64,000 nt of DNA from CAIVAT01 sp964387205 (lineage in GTDB: Bacteria; Bacteroidota; Bacteroidia; Bacteroidales; FEN-979): positions 1 through 64,000 of the forward strand of contig CAYLVY010000003.1 in NCBI GenBank assembly GCA_964387205.1. The letters are read 5' to 3'. A model generated the notes under the pieces. The model did no database searches and was not told the DNA's origin. It saw only the letters and a list, made by a program, of their open reading frames with translations. Below are positions 50,365 through 58,515 of the stretch, piece after piece. Within the stretch, counting starts at the first letter, position 1, and every line of letters starts with the position of its first letter. Position numbers and translations under genes: made by a program.

Positions 50365-51060
50365 ATGAAGCCTTATAGAAGCAAAATAATGATCCCTGCC
50401 GGCCTGATGTTCCTGGCTTTCTCTTTTGCCTTACCTGTTTCGAAAGGACAGGTTGTCAACGAAACCACGAGGAAAAAGGTGAGTATCGGGGTTGGCATGT
50501 TTACCGATATCTGGATGAACACACCGTCGGGGATGAAAACCCGGACCATCAACCAGGGTGTCATGGTCAACGGCAGTTACAACCTTCCGTTCGGCAAGAG
50601 CAATTTCAGTTTTGCCATCGGTTTGGGAATCACTGTTCACAACCTATACTGGAACCGGATGTTCAATGGCAAGACTGATTCTATCCAGTTTTCACCGGTA
50701 CCGGCGGGCACCTCCTATAAACGGAGCAAGCTCACTTTACCGTACCTGGAACTGCCGGTGGAATTCAGGCTGAAAACGAAATACAAACTGGCCGTTGGGG
50801 TGGGTTTCAAAGCAGGATACATGATCTATGCCCATACCAAATGGGTGGGAGATGATTATCTTTACAAAACCCCTTCCACACTGAAAGTCTCCTTTAAGGA
50901 TATAAAATTCATCGAAAAATTTACCTACGGGCCCACCCTGAGGATTGGCTACAAATGGTTTCACGTTTACGGCCATTACCAGATGTCCGGATTATTTGAA
51001 AGCGGAAAAGGGCCTGACATGTACCCGGTATCGGTGGGATTCCTGCTGATGCCTTTCTGA
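50365..51060 (+). CDS. Outer-membrane beta-barrel protein (PorT-like)
   Basis: 231 residues. The signal peptide ends near FALPVSKGQ (~28). The mature part alternates hydrophobic/polar strands (VSIGVGMFTDIWMN, FSFAIGLGITVHNLYW, KYKLAVGVGFKAGYMIY, GPTLRIGYKWFHVYGHYQMSGLF) and ends in a terminal Phe (GFLLMPF), typical of eight-stranded barrels folded by BamA. Function unknown. It ends 13 bases from the convergent PAP2-like gene. Confidence 0.78.
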   Translation: MKPYRSKIMIPAGLMFLAFSFALPVSKGQVVNETTRKKVSIGVGMFTDIWMNTPSGMKTRTINQGVMVNGSYNLPFGKSNFSFAIGLGITVHNLYWNRMFNGKTDSIQFSPVPAGTSYKRSKLTLPYLELPVEFRLKTKYKLAVGVGFKAGYMIYAHTKWVGDDYLYKTPSTLKVSFKDIKFIEKFTYGPTLRIGYKWFHVYGHYQMSGLFESGKGPDMYPVSVGFLLMPF

Positions 51061-51073
51061 CCGGATCTGGATC

Positions 51074-51685
51074 TCAGTACATGAGCATGACTATGGTCAT
51101 GCATACCATCCCGGTGCCAAAACCGCTGTAAACTTCCCTCGGAGTATGTTCTCCCGGCGCCAGTCTGGCATATCCGGTGATGCCTGCAATCAGGATTGCA
51201 ATGATCATTTCAGGTATTACGGGTAAACCCGGGTGGAGGGCAAGTCCATAAAACAACCCGCAGATACCGCCAATGCCGGTCATATGGAGGCTGATCCTGC
51301 TGAAGAGGCTGATGACTGCCGTTAATCCGGCCAACAGGGAGGCTCCGGGAAGAAAAAGGTTGAAGACAGGGGAAACCGGCACATCGCGGATAATATAATA
51401 GGTGGCATAGTAAAAGATCGCCATGATGATCAGCGGATAGGGCCGTTCTTCACGGCTCACCATTCGGAATGAGCGGATATAGCCAGTCCTCCTGAGTATC
51501 CAGATAAAAAAAACGGGCAACAATAACGTTGTGAAGAGGACAACACCCGTCAGGACGAGTTTCAGCCGTAGCGGGACCTCCGCAAATTCATACCGGAACC
51601 CGAATAACAGAAAAACCAGCAGGTAAAAAGGCAACAGGATGGGATGAAGGAAAACGGAGATCATCCCGGAAGTTTTCAATTCCAT
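51074..51685 (-). CDS. PAP2-like polytopic membrane protein
   Basis: 203 residues, six hydrophobic segments. The C-terminal half keeps a PAP2-like arrangement: SLHMTGIGG (~131-139, cf. PSGH motif with a His) and ARLAPGEHTPREVYSGFG (~172-189, cf. SR…H…D motif with His). The first catalytic motif (Kx6RP) is only loosely recalled by SREERPYPL (~78-86). It may be a divergent lipid phosphatase or an inactive relative. It follows rpoN by 9 bases and is probably in its transcript. Confidence 0.6.
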   Translation of the reverse strand: MELKTSGMISVFLHPILLPFYLLVFLLFGFRYEFAEVPLRLKLVLTGVVLFTTLLLPVFFIWILRRTGYIRSFRMVSREERPYPLIIMAIFYYATYYIIRDVPVSPVFNLFLPGASLLAGLTAVISLFSRISLHMTGIGGICGLFYGLALHPGLPVIPEMIIAILIAGITGYARLAPGEHTPREVYSGFGTGMVCMTIVMLMY

Positions 51686-51694
51686 AGCCTTGAT

Positions 51695-53185
51695 TTAGAG
51701 TTCCTTTCTTAACCTGGCCACCGGGATATTCAACTGCATCCTGTATTTGGCAATGGTACGCCGGGCGATGTTATAACCTTTCGACCTCAGGATTTCCACC
51801 AACTCATCATCCGTGAGCGGATTCGATTTGTCTTCCGCTTCTACAATATCAGAGAGGATCTTTTTGACCTCCCGGGTGGAGATCTCTTCGCCCTCCGTAT
51901 TGAGCATCGCTTCGCTGAAAAAACTTTTGAGGAGCATGGTCCCGTAGGGGGTCTGAACATATTTGCTGTTGGCGACCCTCGAGATGGTGCTGATATCCAG
52001 CGAAACCATCCCGGCGATATCTTTCAGGATCATCGGGCGAAGTTTGGTCTCATCACCGGTCAGGAAATACTCCTTCTGATAGTCCATAATCGCCTGCATG
52101 GTGACCAGCAAGGTCTGCTGTCGCTGTCGTATCGCCTCGATAAAGCCCCTGGCGGCATCAATTTTCTGCCGGATAAAGGTGAGCGCTTCATTTTCAGGTG
52201 ACTTTTTTCTGGCACTGCCAAACTCATGCATCATGGAAAGATACTCCCTGTTCAGGGTCAGTTCCGGTGTATAACGGTTATTGAGGCTTAATTCGAGTTG
52301 ACCGTCATGGTTGCCAATGATAAAATCGGGAACGATATAATGGTTATCCCTTGAAACCTCCGTGATGGCATTCCCCGGTTTGGGATTGAGTTTTTGTATC
52401 TCCGAGATCGTTTCCCGAAGTTCATCCCCGTTGATATTGGCCTTCTGCAATATTTTATCGTAATGTTTTTTACTGAACTCCTCAAAATAAAATCGGATCA
52501 CCACTGCGGCCAGGTCGGTGGCATAACTCCTGTCGGCTTTATTATCAAGTTGGATCAGAAGGCACTCCTGAAGACTTCTTGCCGCAATACCGGGAGGATC
52601 AAAAGTTTGTACTATTTTAAGTACTTCGAGTATCTCCTGTTCCGTTGCTTCAATGGCCTGATTAAAAGCAAGATCGTTGCTCAGGGCCGGAATTTCTCGG
52701 ACCAGATATCCCGAATCATCCAGGTTTCCAATGATGGTGGTGGCAATAATATACTGTTTATCGGTGAATTTATGCAATCCGATCTGGCTGATCAGATAAT
52801 CCTGAAAACTCACGGCAGATGCGATGGGTATTTCCCGCTGCTCTTCGTCCCTGCTGTAATTCCCGGCATGCAGCCTGTACTCCGGGATATCATCTTCATC
52901 AACATAATCCTCAAATCCAAACTCATCATCGGGCGAACCCTTATCGGCATTGTCCAGAAAGCCATCTTCATCGGAGTCAATCGATTCGAGGGTTGGTTCA
53001 TCCTCCGGTGTATCCATCTCATCACCATCTTCCCTCGAGATCTCCTCCAACGCGGGATTCTCCTCAATCTCCTGCTTGATCCGCTGATCGAGCGAGAGAA
53101 CGGGTTCCTGTAAAAGGCGCATGACCAGCACCTGTTGCGGCGACAGTTTTTGTATTAACCGTTGCTGAAGTTTCTGACTTAACAT
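51695..53185 (-). CDS. rpoN: RNA polymerase sigma-54 factor
   Basis: 496 residues from ATG 53185 (MLSQKLQQRLIQKLSPQQ), a standard RpoN start. A TTG 18 bases upstream would overlap the promoter and is not used. Region I is Gln/Leu-rich (~1-50). An acidic region II follows (~55-115, DEDGFLDNADKGSPDDEFGFEDYVDEDD). The core-binding domain is ~130-320, the helix-turn-helix ~375-400 (AGMVSLDISTISRVANSKYVQTPYG), and the RpoN box IARRTIAKYR is near 480. Cognate AAA+ activators are not in this window. Length and motifs are normal. Confidence 0.95.
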   Translation of the reverse strand: MLSQKLQQRLIQKLSPQQVLVMRLLQEPVLSLDQRIKQEIEENPALEEISREDGDEMDTPEDEPTLESIDSDEDGFLDNADKGSPDDEFGFEDYVDEDDIPEYRLHAGNYSRDEEQREIPIASAVSFQDYLISQIGLHKFTDKQYIIATTIIGNLDDSGYLVREIPALSNDLAFNQAIEATEQEILEVLKIVQTFDPPGIAARSLQECLLIQLDNKADRSYATDLAAVVIRFYFEEFSKKHYDKILQKANINGDELRETISEIQKLNPKPGNAITEVSRDNHYIVPDFIIGNHDGQLELSLNNRYTPELTLNREYLSMMHEFGSARKKSPENEALTFIRQKIDAARGFIEAIRQRQQTLLVTMQAIMDYQKEYFLTGDETKLRPMILKDIAGMVSLDISTISRVANSKYVQTPYGTMLLKSFFSEAMLNTEGEEISTREVKKILSDIVEAEDKSNPLTDDELVEILRSKGYNIARRTIAKYRMQLNIPVARLRKEL

Positions 53186-53191
53186 AGAGGA

Positions 53192-53199
53192 CAAATATA
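53192..53199 (-). promoter_or_regulatory. -7 element of rpoN
   Basis: The minus strand reads TATATTTG (exact TAnnTTTG), ending only 6 bases before the rpoN ATG. If it is used, the transcript would begin at or within a base or two of the start codon. The -33 element is not clear. Confidence 0.45.
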
Positions 53200-53283
53200 G
53201 CAATTTATTTTACTGACAGAATGGGCAATCGTTGAAAAATGAACTCCGGAGGGTAAAAACCGGCCAGTTGTCTATTTTTCGGA

Positions 53284-53320
53284 AAACCAAGGTGAAAATT
53301 GGTTAATTTCGCCTTGGTTT
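53284..53320. promoter_or_regulatory. Inverted repeat upstream of the lytS-type gene
   Basis: AAACCAAGGTGAAAATT (53284-53300) faces AATTTCGCCTTGGTTT (53305-53320) across GGTT, with one mismatch and one bulge. It lies 24 bases before the ATG at 53345 and overlaps TAATTTCG (53304-53311), a one-mismatch -7 element. It may be an operator or leader hairpin. Confidence 0.4.
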
Positions 53321-53344
53321 CATTCCCCTGACACCTTTAAAAAC

Positions 53345-54358
53345 ATGAAATCCAGGCTGACGGTCATATCTATCCATCTGCTGACATGGCTTGCGCTGTT
53401 GATGATACCGCTTCTCTTCATCGATGCCGGACAAGCCAGATGGCGGTTCTTCACGATGAGCTGGTTCGGTCAGCTTCTGATGGCATCCTACTTTTATTAC
53501 AACTACCTTTTCCTGATCCCGCGCTTTCTTCTTAAACGTAGATTGGTGCCCTATATTCTTCTGCTGCTGGCCGGACTGATCGTCATCTGCCTGGCCAATG
53601 TCGGTTACGTCAAGTTTACCTGGGATATGATGGGATGGAAATTCCCGTTCCGATTCTGGAAACATCTCTTTTTCCCCTTGTATCCCTCCTTTCTGGCCTG
53701 GGGGATCAGCACCGCCATCAGGATCACCAACGAATGGTTCCGCAACGAACGCAGGAAAAAAGAACTTGAAGCCGAAAACCTTCAGTCGGAACTGGCCTTT
53801 CTGAAATCCCAGATCAACCCGCACTTTCTTTTCAATACCCTGAACAACATATGTTCGCTTGCCAGAAAAAAATCGGATGAAACGGAAAACGCCATCATAA
53901 CCCTGTCCGGAATCATGCGTTATATGCTTGAATATTCAGGAGACGAAAAGGTGCCCCTTACCAAAGAGGTGGAGTACCTGCAAAGTTATATAGAGCTGCA
54001 AAGGCTCAGGGTGCCGGAAACTATGACCATTCATTTCTCCGCCGGGGGAAATACCGAAAATGTCATGCTCGAACCGATGCTGCTGATCCCCTTCGTGGAA
54101 AATGCTTTCAAACATGGAATCCGCCTGGAATATCCTTCATCGATCGATATAAACCTCCGGGCCGACCGCCATTCACTGAATTTCTCGGTCATGAACCCCG
54201 TCAGCCCATTCCCTTTTGATACTGAGGCCGGAAGTGGCATCGGACTGAAAAATGTGGCCAGAAGGCTGGAACTTCTTTATCCCGACCGGCACAGCCTCAC
54301 CATCGTGAATGATCAGAACCAGTACAAAGCCACCCTTACCCTAAAATTCAAGTCATGA
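53345..54358 (+). CDS. LytS/YehU-type sensor histidine kinase
   Basis: 337 residues. Four membrane helices in the first ~125 residues (SIHLLTWLALLMIPLLFI, LLMASYFYYNYLFL, YILLLLAGLIVICLANVGY, LFFPLYPSFLAWGIS) and no large periplasmic domain. A short coiled coil leads to the His_kinase domain FLKSQINPHFLFNTLNNICS, phospho-His 160. HATPase_c has PMLLIPFVENAFKHGI (~241-256) and GSGIGLKNVARRLELLY (~298-314). It pairs with the LytTR regulator, overlapping it by ATGA. Confidence 0.92.
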   Translation: MKSRLTVISIHLLTWLALLMIPLLFIDAGQARWRFFTMSWFGQLLMASYFYYNYLFLIPRFLLKRRLVPYILLLLAGLIVICLANVGYVKFTWDMMGWKFPFRFWKHLFFPLYPSFLAWGISTAIRITNEWFRNERRKKELEAENLQSELAFLKSQINPHFLFNTLNNICSLARKKSDETENAIITLSGIMRYMLEYSGDEKVPLTKEVEYLQSYIELQRLRVPETMTIHFSAGGNTENVMLEPMLLIPFVENAFKHGIRLEYPSSIDINLRADRHSLNFSVMNPVSPFPFDTEAGSGIGLKNVARRLELLYPDRHSLTIVNDQNQYKATLTLKFKS

Positions 54359-55092
54359 TCAGATGCATGGCCATTGACGATGAACAACTCGCGCTCGATC
54401 TGATCAGCGACAATATCAGGAAAGTTCCTTTCCTGCATCTGGAAGGATTATGTCATAATGCCATCGAAGCCTTCACTACCCTGCAGCAGAAACAGGTCGA
54501 TCTGATCTTTCTCGATATCCAGATGCCCGCTATCTCCGGATTGCAGTTTTTGAAAACTCTCGTTAACCGGCCCGCCGTGATTATCACCAGCGCTTACGCC
54601 AAATATGCACTGGACGGATTCGACCTCGACGTGATCGATTACCTCCTGAAACCATACTCTTTCGAAAGGTTTCTTAAAGCTGTCAGCAAAGTCGCTGACC
54701 ACCTTGCAGTAAAAGGCCTGACGGAAACGGGCCATCCGGTCAATGCCGGGCTGCCCCAGACATACATCTTTGTGAAATCCGATTACCGCCTGGTCAGGAT
54801 CAATTTCGACGATATTCTTTACATCGAAGGGCTCAAGGATTATGTGAAATTTTTTCTTCCGGACCGCACGGTGGTGACCCAGATGAGCATCAAATCCCTG
54901 GAAGAAAAGTTGCCTTCAAGGCAATTTATCAGAATTCACCGCTCCTTTATTGTGGCCTTTAATAAAATCGAATCGATACGCAAACAAAGCATAACCTTGG
55001 CTAACAGGGAGATACCGGTTGGCGACCAATATCGTGACAATCTCTTTAACCTCATCAGTTCCGATCAATCCCCAAATCCCTATGTTTCGTAA
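54355..55092 (+). CDS. LytTR-family response regulator
   Basis: 245 residues. Receiver with D8/D9, phospho-Asp 54 (IFLDIQMP), Thr ~79 and Lys ~99 (YLLKPYSFERFLKA). The LytTR DNA-binding domain is ~137-235 (YIFVKSDYRLVRINFDDILYIEGLKDYVKFF, IRIHRSFIVAFNKI). It is coupled to its kinase upstream and overlaps the TolC gene by 11 bases, so the regulator and the efflux genes are one transcript and positive autoregulation is plausible. Confidence 0.93.
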   Translation: MIRCMAIDDEQLALDLISDNIRKVPFLHLEGLCHNAIEAFTTLQQKQVDLIFLDIQMPAISGLQFLKTLVNRPAVIITSAYAKYALDGFDLDVIDYLLKPYSFERFLKAVSKVADHLAVKGLTETGHPVNAGLPQTYIFVKSDYRLVRINFDDILYIEGLKDYVKFFLPDRTVVTQMSIKSLEEKLPSRQFIRIHRSFIVAFNKIESIRKQSITLANREIPVGDQYRDNLFNLISSDQSPNPYVS

Positions 55093-56422
55093 ACCGTTGT
55101 TATTAAGTATTTTGCTGTTGATATCCGGAATCACGGCCGCACAGACCCGGTTGTGGACTTTCCGCCAGTGCCTCGATACGGCCCTGGTCCGAAATATCAC
55201 CATCAACCAGACCCGGTACAGCAATGAACTCGACAAAGTCCAGCTTGCCCAAACCAAATCGGCACGCATCCCAAGTTTGAATGCCAGCGCGGGAGAGGCG
55301 CTGAACCTTGGGAAAAATGTCGATCCCACCACCAACACGTTCGTGACTGAAGCCTATCACAGCACCAACATGGGCATCGCGAGCAGCCTCACCCTGTTCA
55401 ACGGGTTACAGACCACCAATACGATCCGCCAGCAACGGTTGAATGTGGAAGCAGGGGAGTATGAGACCGGGAAGGTGAAGAATGATATAACCCTTAACAT
55501 CACCACAGGGTATCTCCAGGTATTATTTGCCAAAGAGATCCTGGCTTCGGCAAAAATTCAGGAAGAGGCTACTGCGGCACAGGAGGAGAGAACAGAAAAG
55601 TGGGTCAATGCTGGTAAGGTACCCGAAAACGACCTGCTGCAGATCAGGTCGCAACTTGCCTCCGACAGGCTGGCGGTCATCAATGCCGAAAATCAGCTTG
55701 ACCTGTCAAAGGTAACCCTGATGCAACTGATGGAAATACCGGTGACAGCAGGATTTGATGTGGTAACGCCGGAACTTGAACTTTTAGTGGTTGAAGTGCC
55801 GCTGTCCAACGAACAGATATTTGAAAAATCGCTGACGGTCCAGCCACAGATCACGGGCGCCATGCTTCGTTCCAGTGCCTCAGATATGGCGCTGCGGGTT
55901 TCCGAAGGTGCCAGATGGCCCAGGGTTACTTTCGGGGCCAATCTCAATACCAATTTCGCCTCCGGCAGAAAAAAAAGCGCTGTCAATCCCGAAATGTATC
56001 CGTTTTTTGAACAAATATGGGATAATATCGGACAATCCTTCACCATGGGGCTGACTATTCCGGTTCACAGCAACCGTCAGATCAAAAGCAATATCGAGCG
56101 GGCAAAGATCAACCTGGCCACAACAAGGCTCAATGAAATGAACGTGCGGAACACATTGAGGAAAAATGTGGAACAAACCTGGGCCGATGTCAGGGCAGCC
56201 CAAAAAAAATACGATGCGGTCCGGCAGCAGGTTATCGCCATGGAAGCCTCATACCGCAATGCTGAAACGAAGTACGAGGTCGGTGTTATGCATGCCACCG
56301 ATTTCCTGATCCAGAAAAACAATTATGAACAGGCAAAATCGAGCCTGATCCAGGCTAAATATGACTACATTTTCAAGCAGAAGATCCTCGGATTCTATCA
56401 GGGAACTCCCATTGAATTCTGA
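55082..56422 (+). CDS. TolC-family outer-membrane efflux protein
   Basis: 446 residues from ATG 55082 (MFRKPLLLSILLLISGITAAQ signal peptide). The in-frame ATG at 55019 lies inside the regulator gene and lacks a signal sequence. Two outer_efflux repeats follow, with RLWTFRQCLDTALVRNITINQTRY (~23-46), NLGKNVDPTTN, and long amphipathic helices (for example LRKNVEQTWADVRAAQKKYDAVRQQV). It forms the outer-membrane duct for the MacA/MacB-type pump encoded next. Confidence 0.92.
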   Translation: MFRKPLLLSILLLISGITAAQTRLWTFRQCLDTALVRNITINQTRYSNELDKVQLAQTKSARIPSLNASAGEALNLGKNVDPTTNTFVTEAYHSTNMGIASSLTLFNGLQTTNTIRQQRLNVEAGEYETGKVKNDITLNITTGYLQVLFAKEILASAKIQEEATAAQEERTEKWVNAGKVPENDLLQIRSQLASDRLAVINAENQLDLSKVTLMQLMEIPVTAGFDVVTPELELLVVEVPLSNEQIFEKSLTVQPQITGAMLRSSASDMALRVSEGARWPRVTFGANLNTNFASGRKKSAVNPEMYPFFEQIWDNIGQSFTMGLTIPVHSNRQIKSNIERAKINLATTRLNEMNVRNTLRKNVEQTWADVRAAQKKYDAVRQQVIAMEASYRNAETKYEVGVMHATDFLIQKNNYEQAKSSLIQAKYDYIFKQKILGFYQGTPIEF

Positions 56423-56453
56423 CCGGGATAAATTGAAAAACAACAACTTACAG

Positions 56454-57758
56454 ATGAAAAAAAGAACTTGGATTATCATTGCGGTGACTGTTCTTGCAGT
56501 GGTGGCAGCCGGTGTCTGGTTTCTGGCCGGCGGTAAAAAGAAGGAAAACATTGAATGGCGTACGGCAAAAATCGAAAAAGGAGACCTTCAGGTAACCGTC
56601 AGGGCCAGTGGAACGCTGCAGGCCGTCACCACCGTGCAGGTGGGCACCCAGGTCTCAGGTATCATTGAGAATATTTTTGTCGACTTCAATTCAGAAGTCA
56701 GGGCAGGACAGGTGATCGCCCTGCTCGACACCACTTTGCTGGCCCAGGCGGTGGAAGATGCCCGTGCATCTTTGCGGCGCACCGAGATACAGCTGAACCA
56801 GGCGCGCCGGGAATATGAACGCACCAAAGTCCTGTTTGAACAAAAAGTCATGGCCCAATCCGATTACGACCTCGCGCTGACCAGTTACGAAACCGCCGAA
56901 ACCAATATGATCTCGGCACGTTCAACCCTGAACCGCGCCATGATCAATCTGAAATACGCCACCATCAGGGCTCCGATCTCCGGAGTGGTCGTTTCCCGTG
57001 CCGTGGATGTAGGCCAGACAGTAGCCGCGAGTTTCAGCACCCCCACCATGTTCACCATTGCCAACGACCTGACCAAAATGCAGGTAGAAGCCAACATCGA
57101 CGAGGGAGATATCGGCAAGATCAGGATGGACCAGGAGGTCACCTTCACCGTGGACGCATATACAGAAACTACCTTCACCGGGACTGTCAGGCAAATCAGG
57201 CTCCTGCCGGTCGTAACCCAGAATGTCGTCAATTATACCGTTATCATCGATGTCCCTAATCCCGATCTGAAACTTTTACCGGGTATGACCGCCAATATTA
57301 CCGTGATGGTGGATGAGGTGAAAGATATTCTGAAAGTACCTGCCACTGCACTTCGGTTCTCTCCTCCGCAAGAGTATATTGATGCCTATGAGGCAGGATT
57401 GCCCGATTCGGTTAAGAAAATGCGGGAGATGAGGTCTGGGGGAGGCCGGTCCGGGGTCACAGGAGCAGAGGGTTCTATGGGCGCTCCGGGTGGCATGTCC
57501 GGACAGGGAGGTATGAGAAGTTCGGGGATGAAACGTACCTTTGGTACCATATGGGTGAAAAATGGCGATTCCCTGATCCCCCACCGGGTCAGGACCGGTG
57601 CTACCGATGGCCTCAACACGGAGGTGAAAGGCAGAAAAATTCAGGAAGGCGATGAAGTGGTTCTGGGAATGACGACAGTTCAGGATGGTAAAACGGGCCA
57701 GCAGCAAACCAATCCGTTTGCCCCCCCGTCATCGAGAGGCTCAAGGGGAGGAAGGTAG
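56454..57758 (+). CDS. MacA-type periplasmic adaptor (membrane fusion protein)
   Basis: 434 residues from ATG 56454 (KKRTWIIIAVTVLAVVAAGVWFLAGG membrane anchor); an ATG at 56361 would lie in the tolC reading region and is rejected. The biotinyl-lipoyl-like domain has VRASGTLQAVTTVQVGTQVSGIIENIFVDFNSEVRAGQVIALLD (~42-85). An alpha-hairpin is ~88-150, with a second lipoyl half IRAPISGVVVSRAVDVGQTV (~163-182). A beta-barrel domain runs to ~310. The C-terminus has an unusual Gly/Met/Ser-rich insertion (~335-385). It links the inner-membrane MacB complex to TolC. Confidence 0.92.
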   Translation: MKKRTWIIIAVTVLAVVAAGVWFLAGGKKKENIEWRTAKIEKGDLQVTVRASGTLQAVTTVQVGTQVSGIIENIFVDFNSEVRAGQVIALLDTTLLAQAVEDARASLRRTEIQLNQARREYERTKVLFEQKVMAQSDYDLALTSYETAETNMISARSTLNRAMINLKYATIRAPISGVVVSRAVDVGQTVAASFSTPTMFTIANDLTKMQVEANIDEGDIGKIRMDQEVTFTVDAYTETTFTGTVRQIRLLPVVTQNVVNYTVIIDVPNPDLKLLPGMTANITVMVDEVKDILKVPATALRFSPPQEYIDAYEAGLPDSVKKMREMRSGGGRSGVTGAEGSMGAPGGMSGQGGMRSSGMKRTFGTIWVKNGDSLIPHRVRTGATDGLNTEVKGRKIQEGDEVVLGMTTVQDGKTGQQQTNPFAPPSSRGSRGGR

Positions 57759-57759
57759 G

Positions 57760-58515
57760 ATGGAAAATGTTGTTATTTCGGTTAAATCCCTGGTGAAAAC
57801 CTACCATATGGGTGATGTGGAGGTCCATGCCCTCCGGGGTGTCAGCCTCGATATCGGCAAAGATGATTTCGTGGCGATCATGGGAAAAAGCGGTTCAGGG
57901 AAATCGACCTTCATGAATATATTGGGCTGCCTTGATGTTCCGACGAAGGGAACATACCATCTCGATGGCGTGGATGTTTCAGCCCTGGGAAAGGATCAAC
58001 TTGCCCTTCTTCGAAACCATAAGATCGGGTTTGTTTTTCAGTCGTTTAATTTATTGTCCCGTACCTCCGCCCTGGAAAATGTGGAACTTCCGCTGATGTA
58101 TAATAAAAAGATCAGTACGCGGGAGATGAAAGAGCGCGCCATGAGTGCCCTGGAAGCGGTAGGACTCGCCGGCCGGGCGCACCATTTTCCCAACCAATTG
58201 TCGGGAGGTGAGCAGCAACGTGTCGCCATCGCCCGTTCCCTGGTCAACCAGCCCGTCGTGATCCTCGCCGATGAACCCACCGGAAACCTGGATTCCCGGA
58301 CTTCGCTGGAGGTGATGGGAATTTTTCAACGATTGAACAACCAAGGCATTACGGTGGTCATTGTCACACATGAACCCGACATCGCCGCCTTTACCAAACG
58401 CAACGTAACCTTTCGCGACGGGAAGATCATCCGGCTTTTCGATGTAAAACAACCCCGTAAAGCCATGGAAGAACTGTCTTTGCTGCCTGTAACCGCTGAG
58501 GAGGAAGAAGAATGA
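57760..58515 (+). CDS. MacB/LolD-type ABC transporter ATPase
   Basis: 251 residues from ATG 57760, one base after the adaptor stop. An upstream in-frame ATG at 57685 is within the adaptor gene. Walker A IMGKSGSGKST (~40-50), Q-loop FVFQSFNLL, signature LSGGEQQRVAIA (~146-157), Walker B VVILADEPTGNLD (~165-177) and H-loop VTHEPD are all intact. Unlike E. coli MacB, the ATPase and permease are separate proteins. ATGA overlap with the permease. Confidence 0.93.
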   Translation: MENVVISVKSLVKTYHMGDVEVHALRGVSLDIGKDDFVAIMGKSGSGKSTFMNILGCLDVPTKGTYHLDGVDVSALGKDQLALLRNHKIGFVFQSFNLLSRTSALENVELPLMYNKKISTREMKERAMSALEAVGLAGRAHHFPNQLSGGEQQRVAIARSLVNQPVVILADEPTGNLDSRTSLEVMGIFQRLNNQGITVVIVTHEPDIAAFTKRNVTFRDGKIIRLFDVKQPRKAMEELSLLPVTAEEEEE

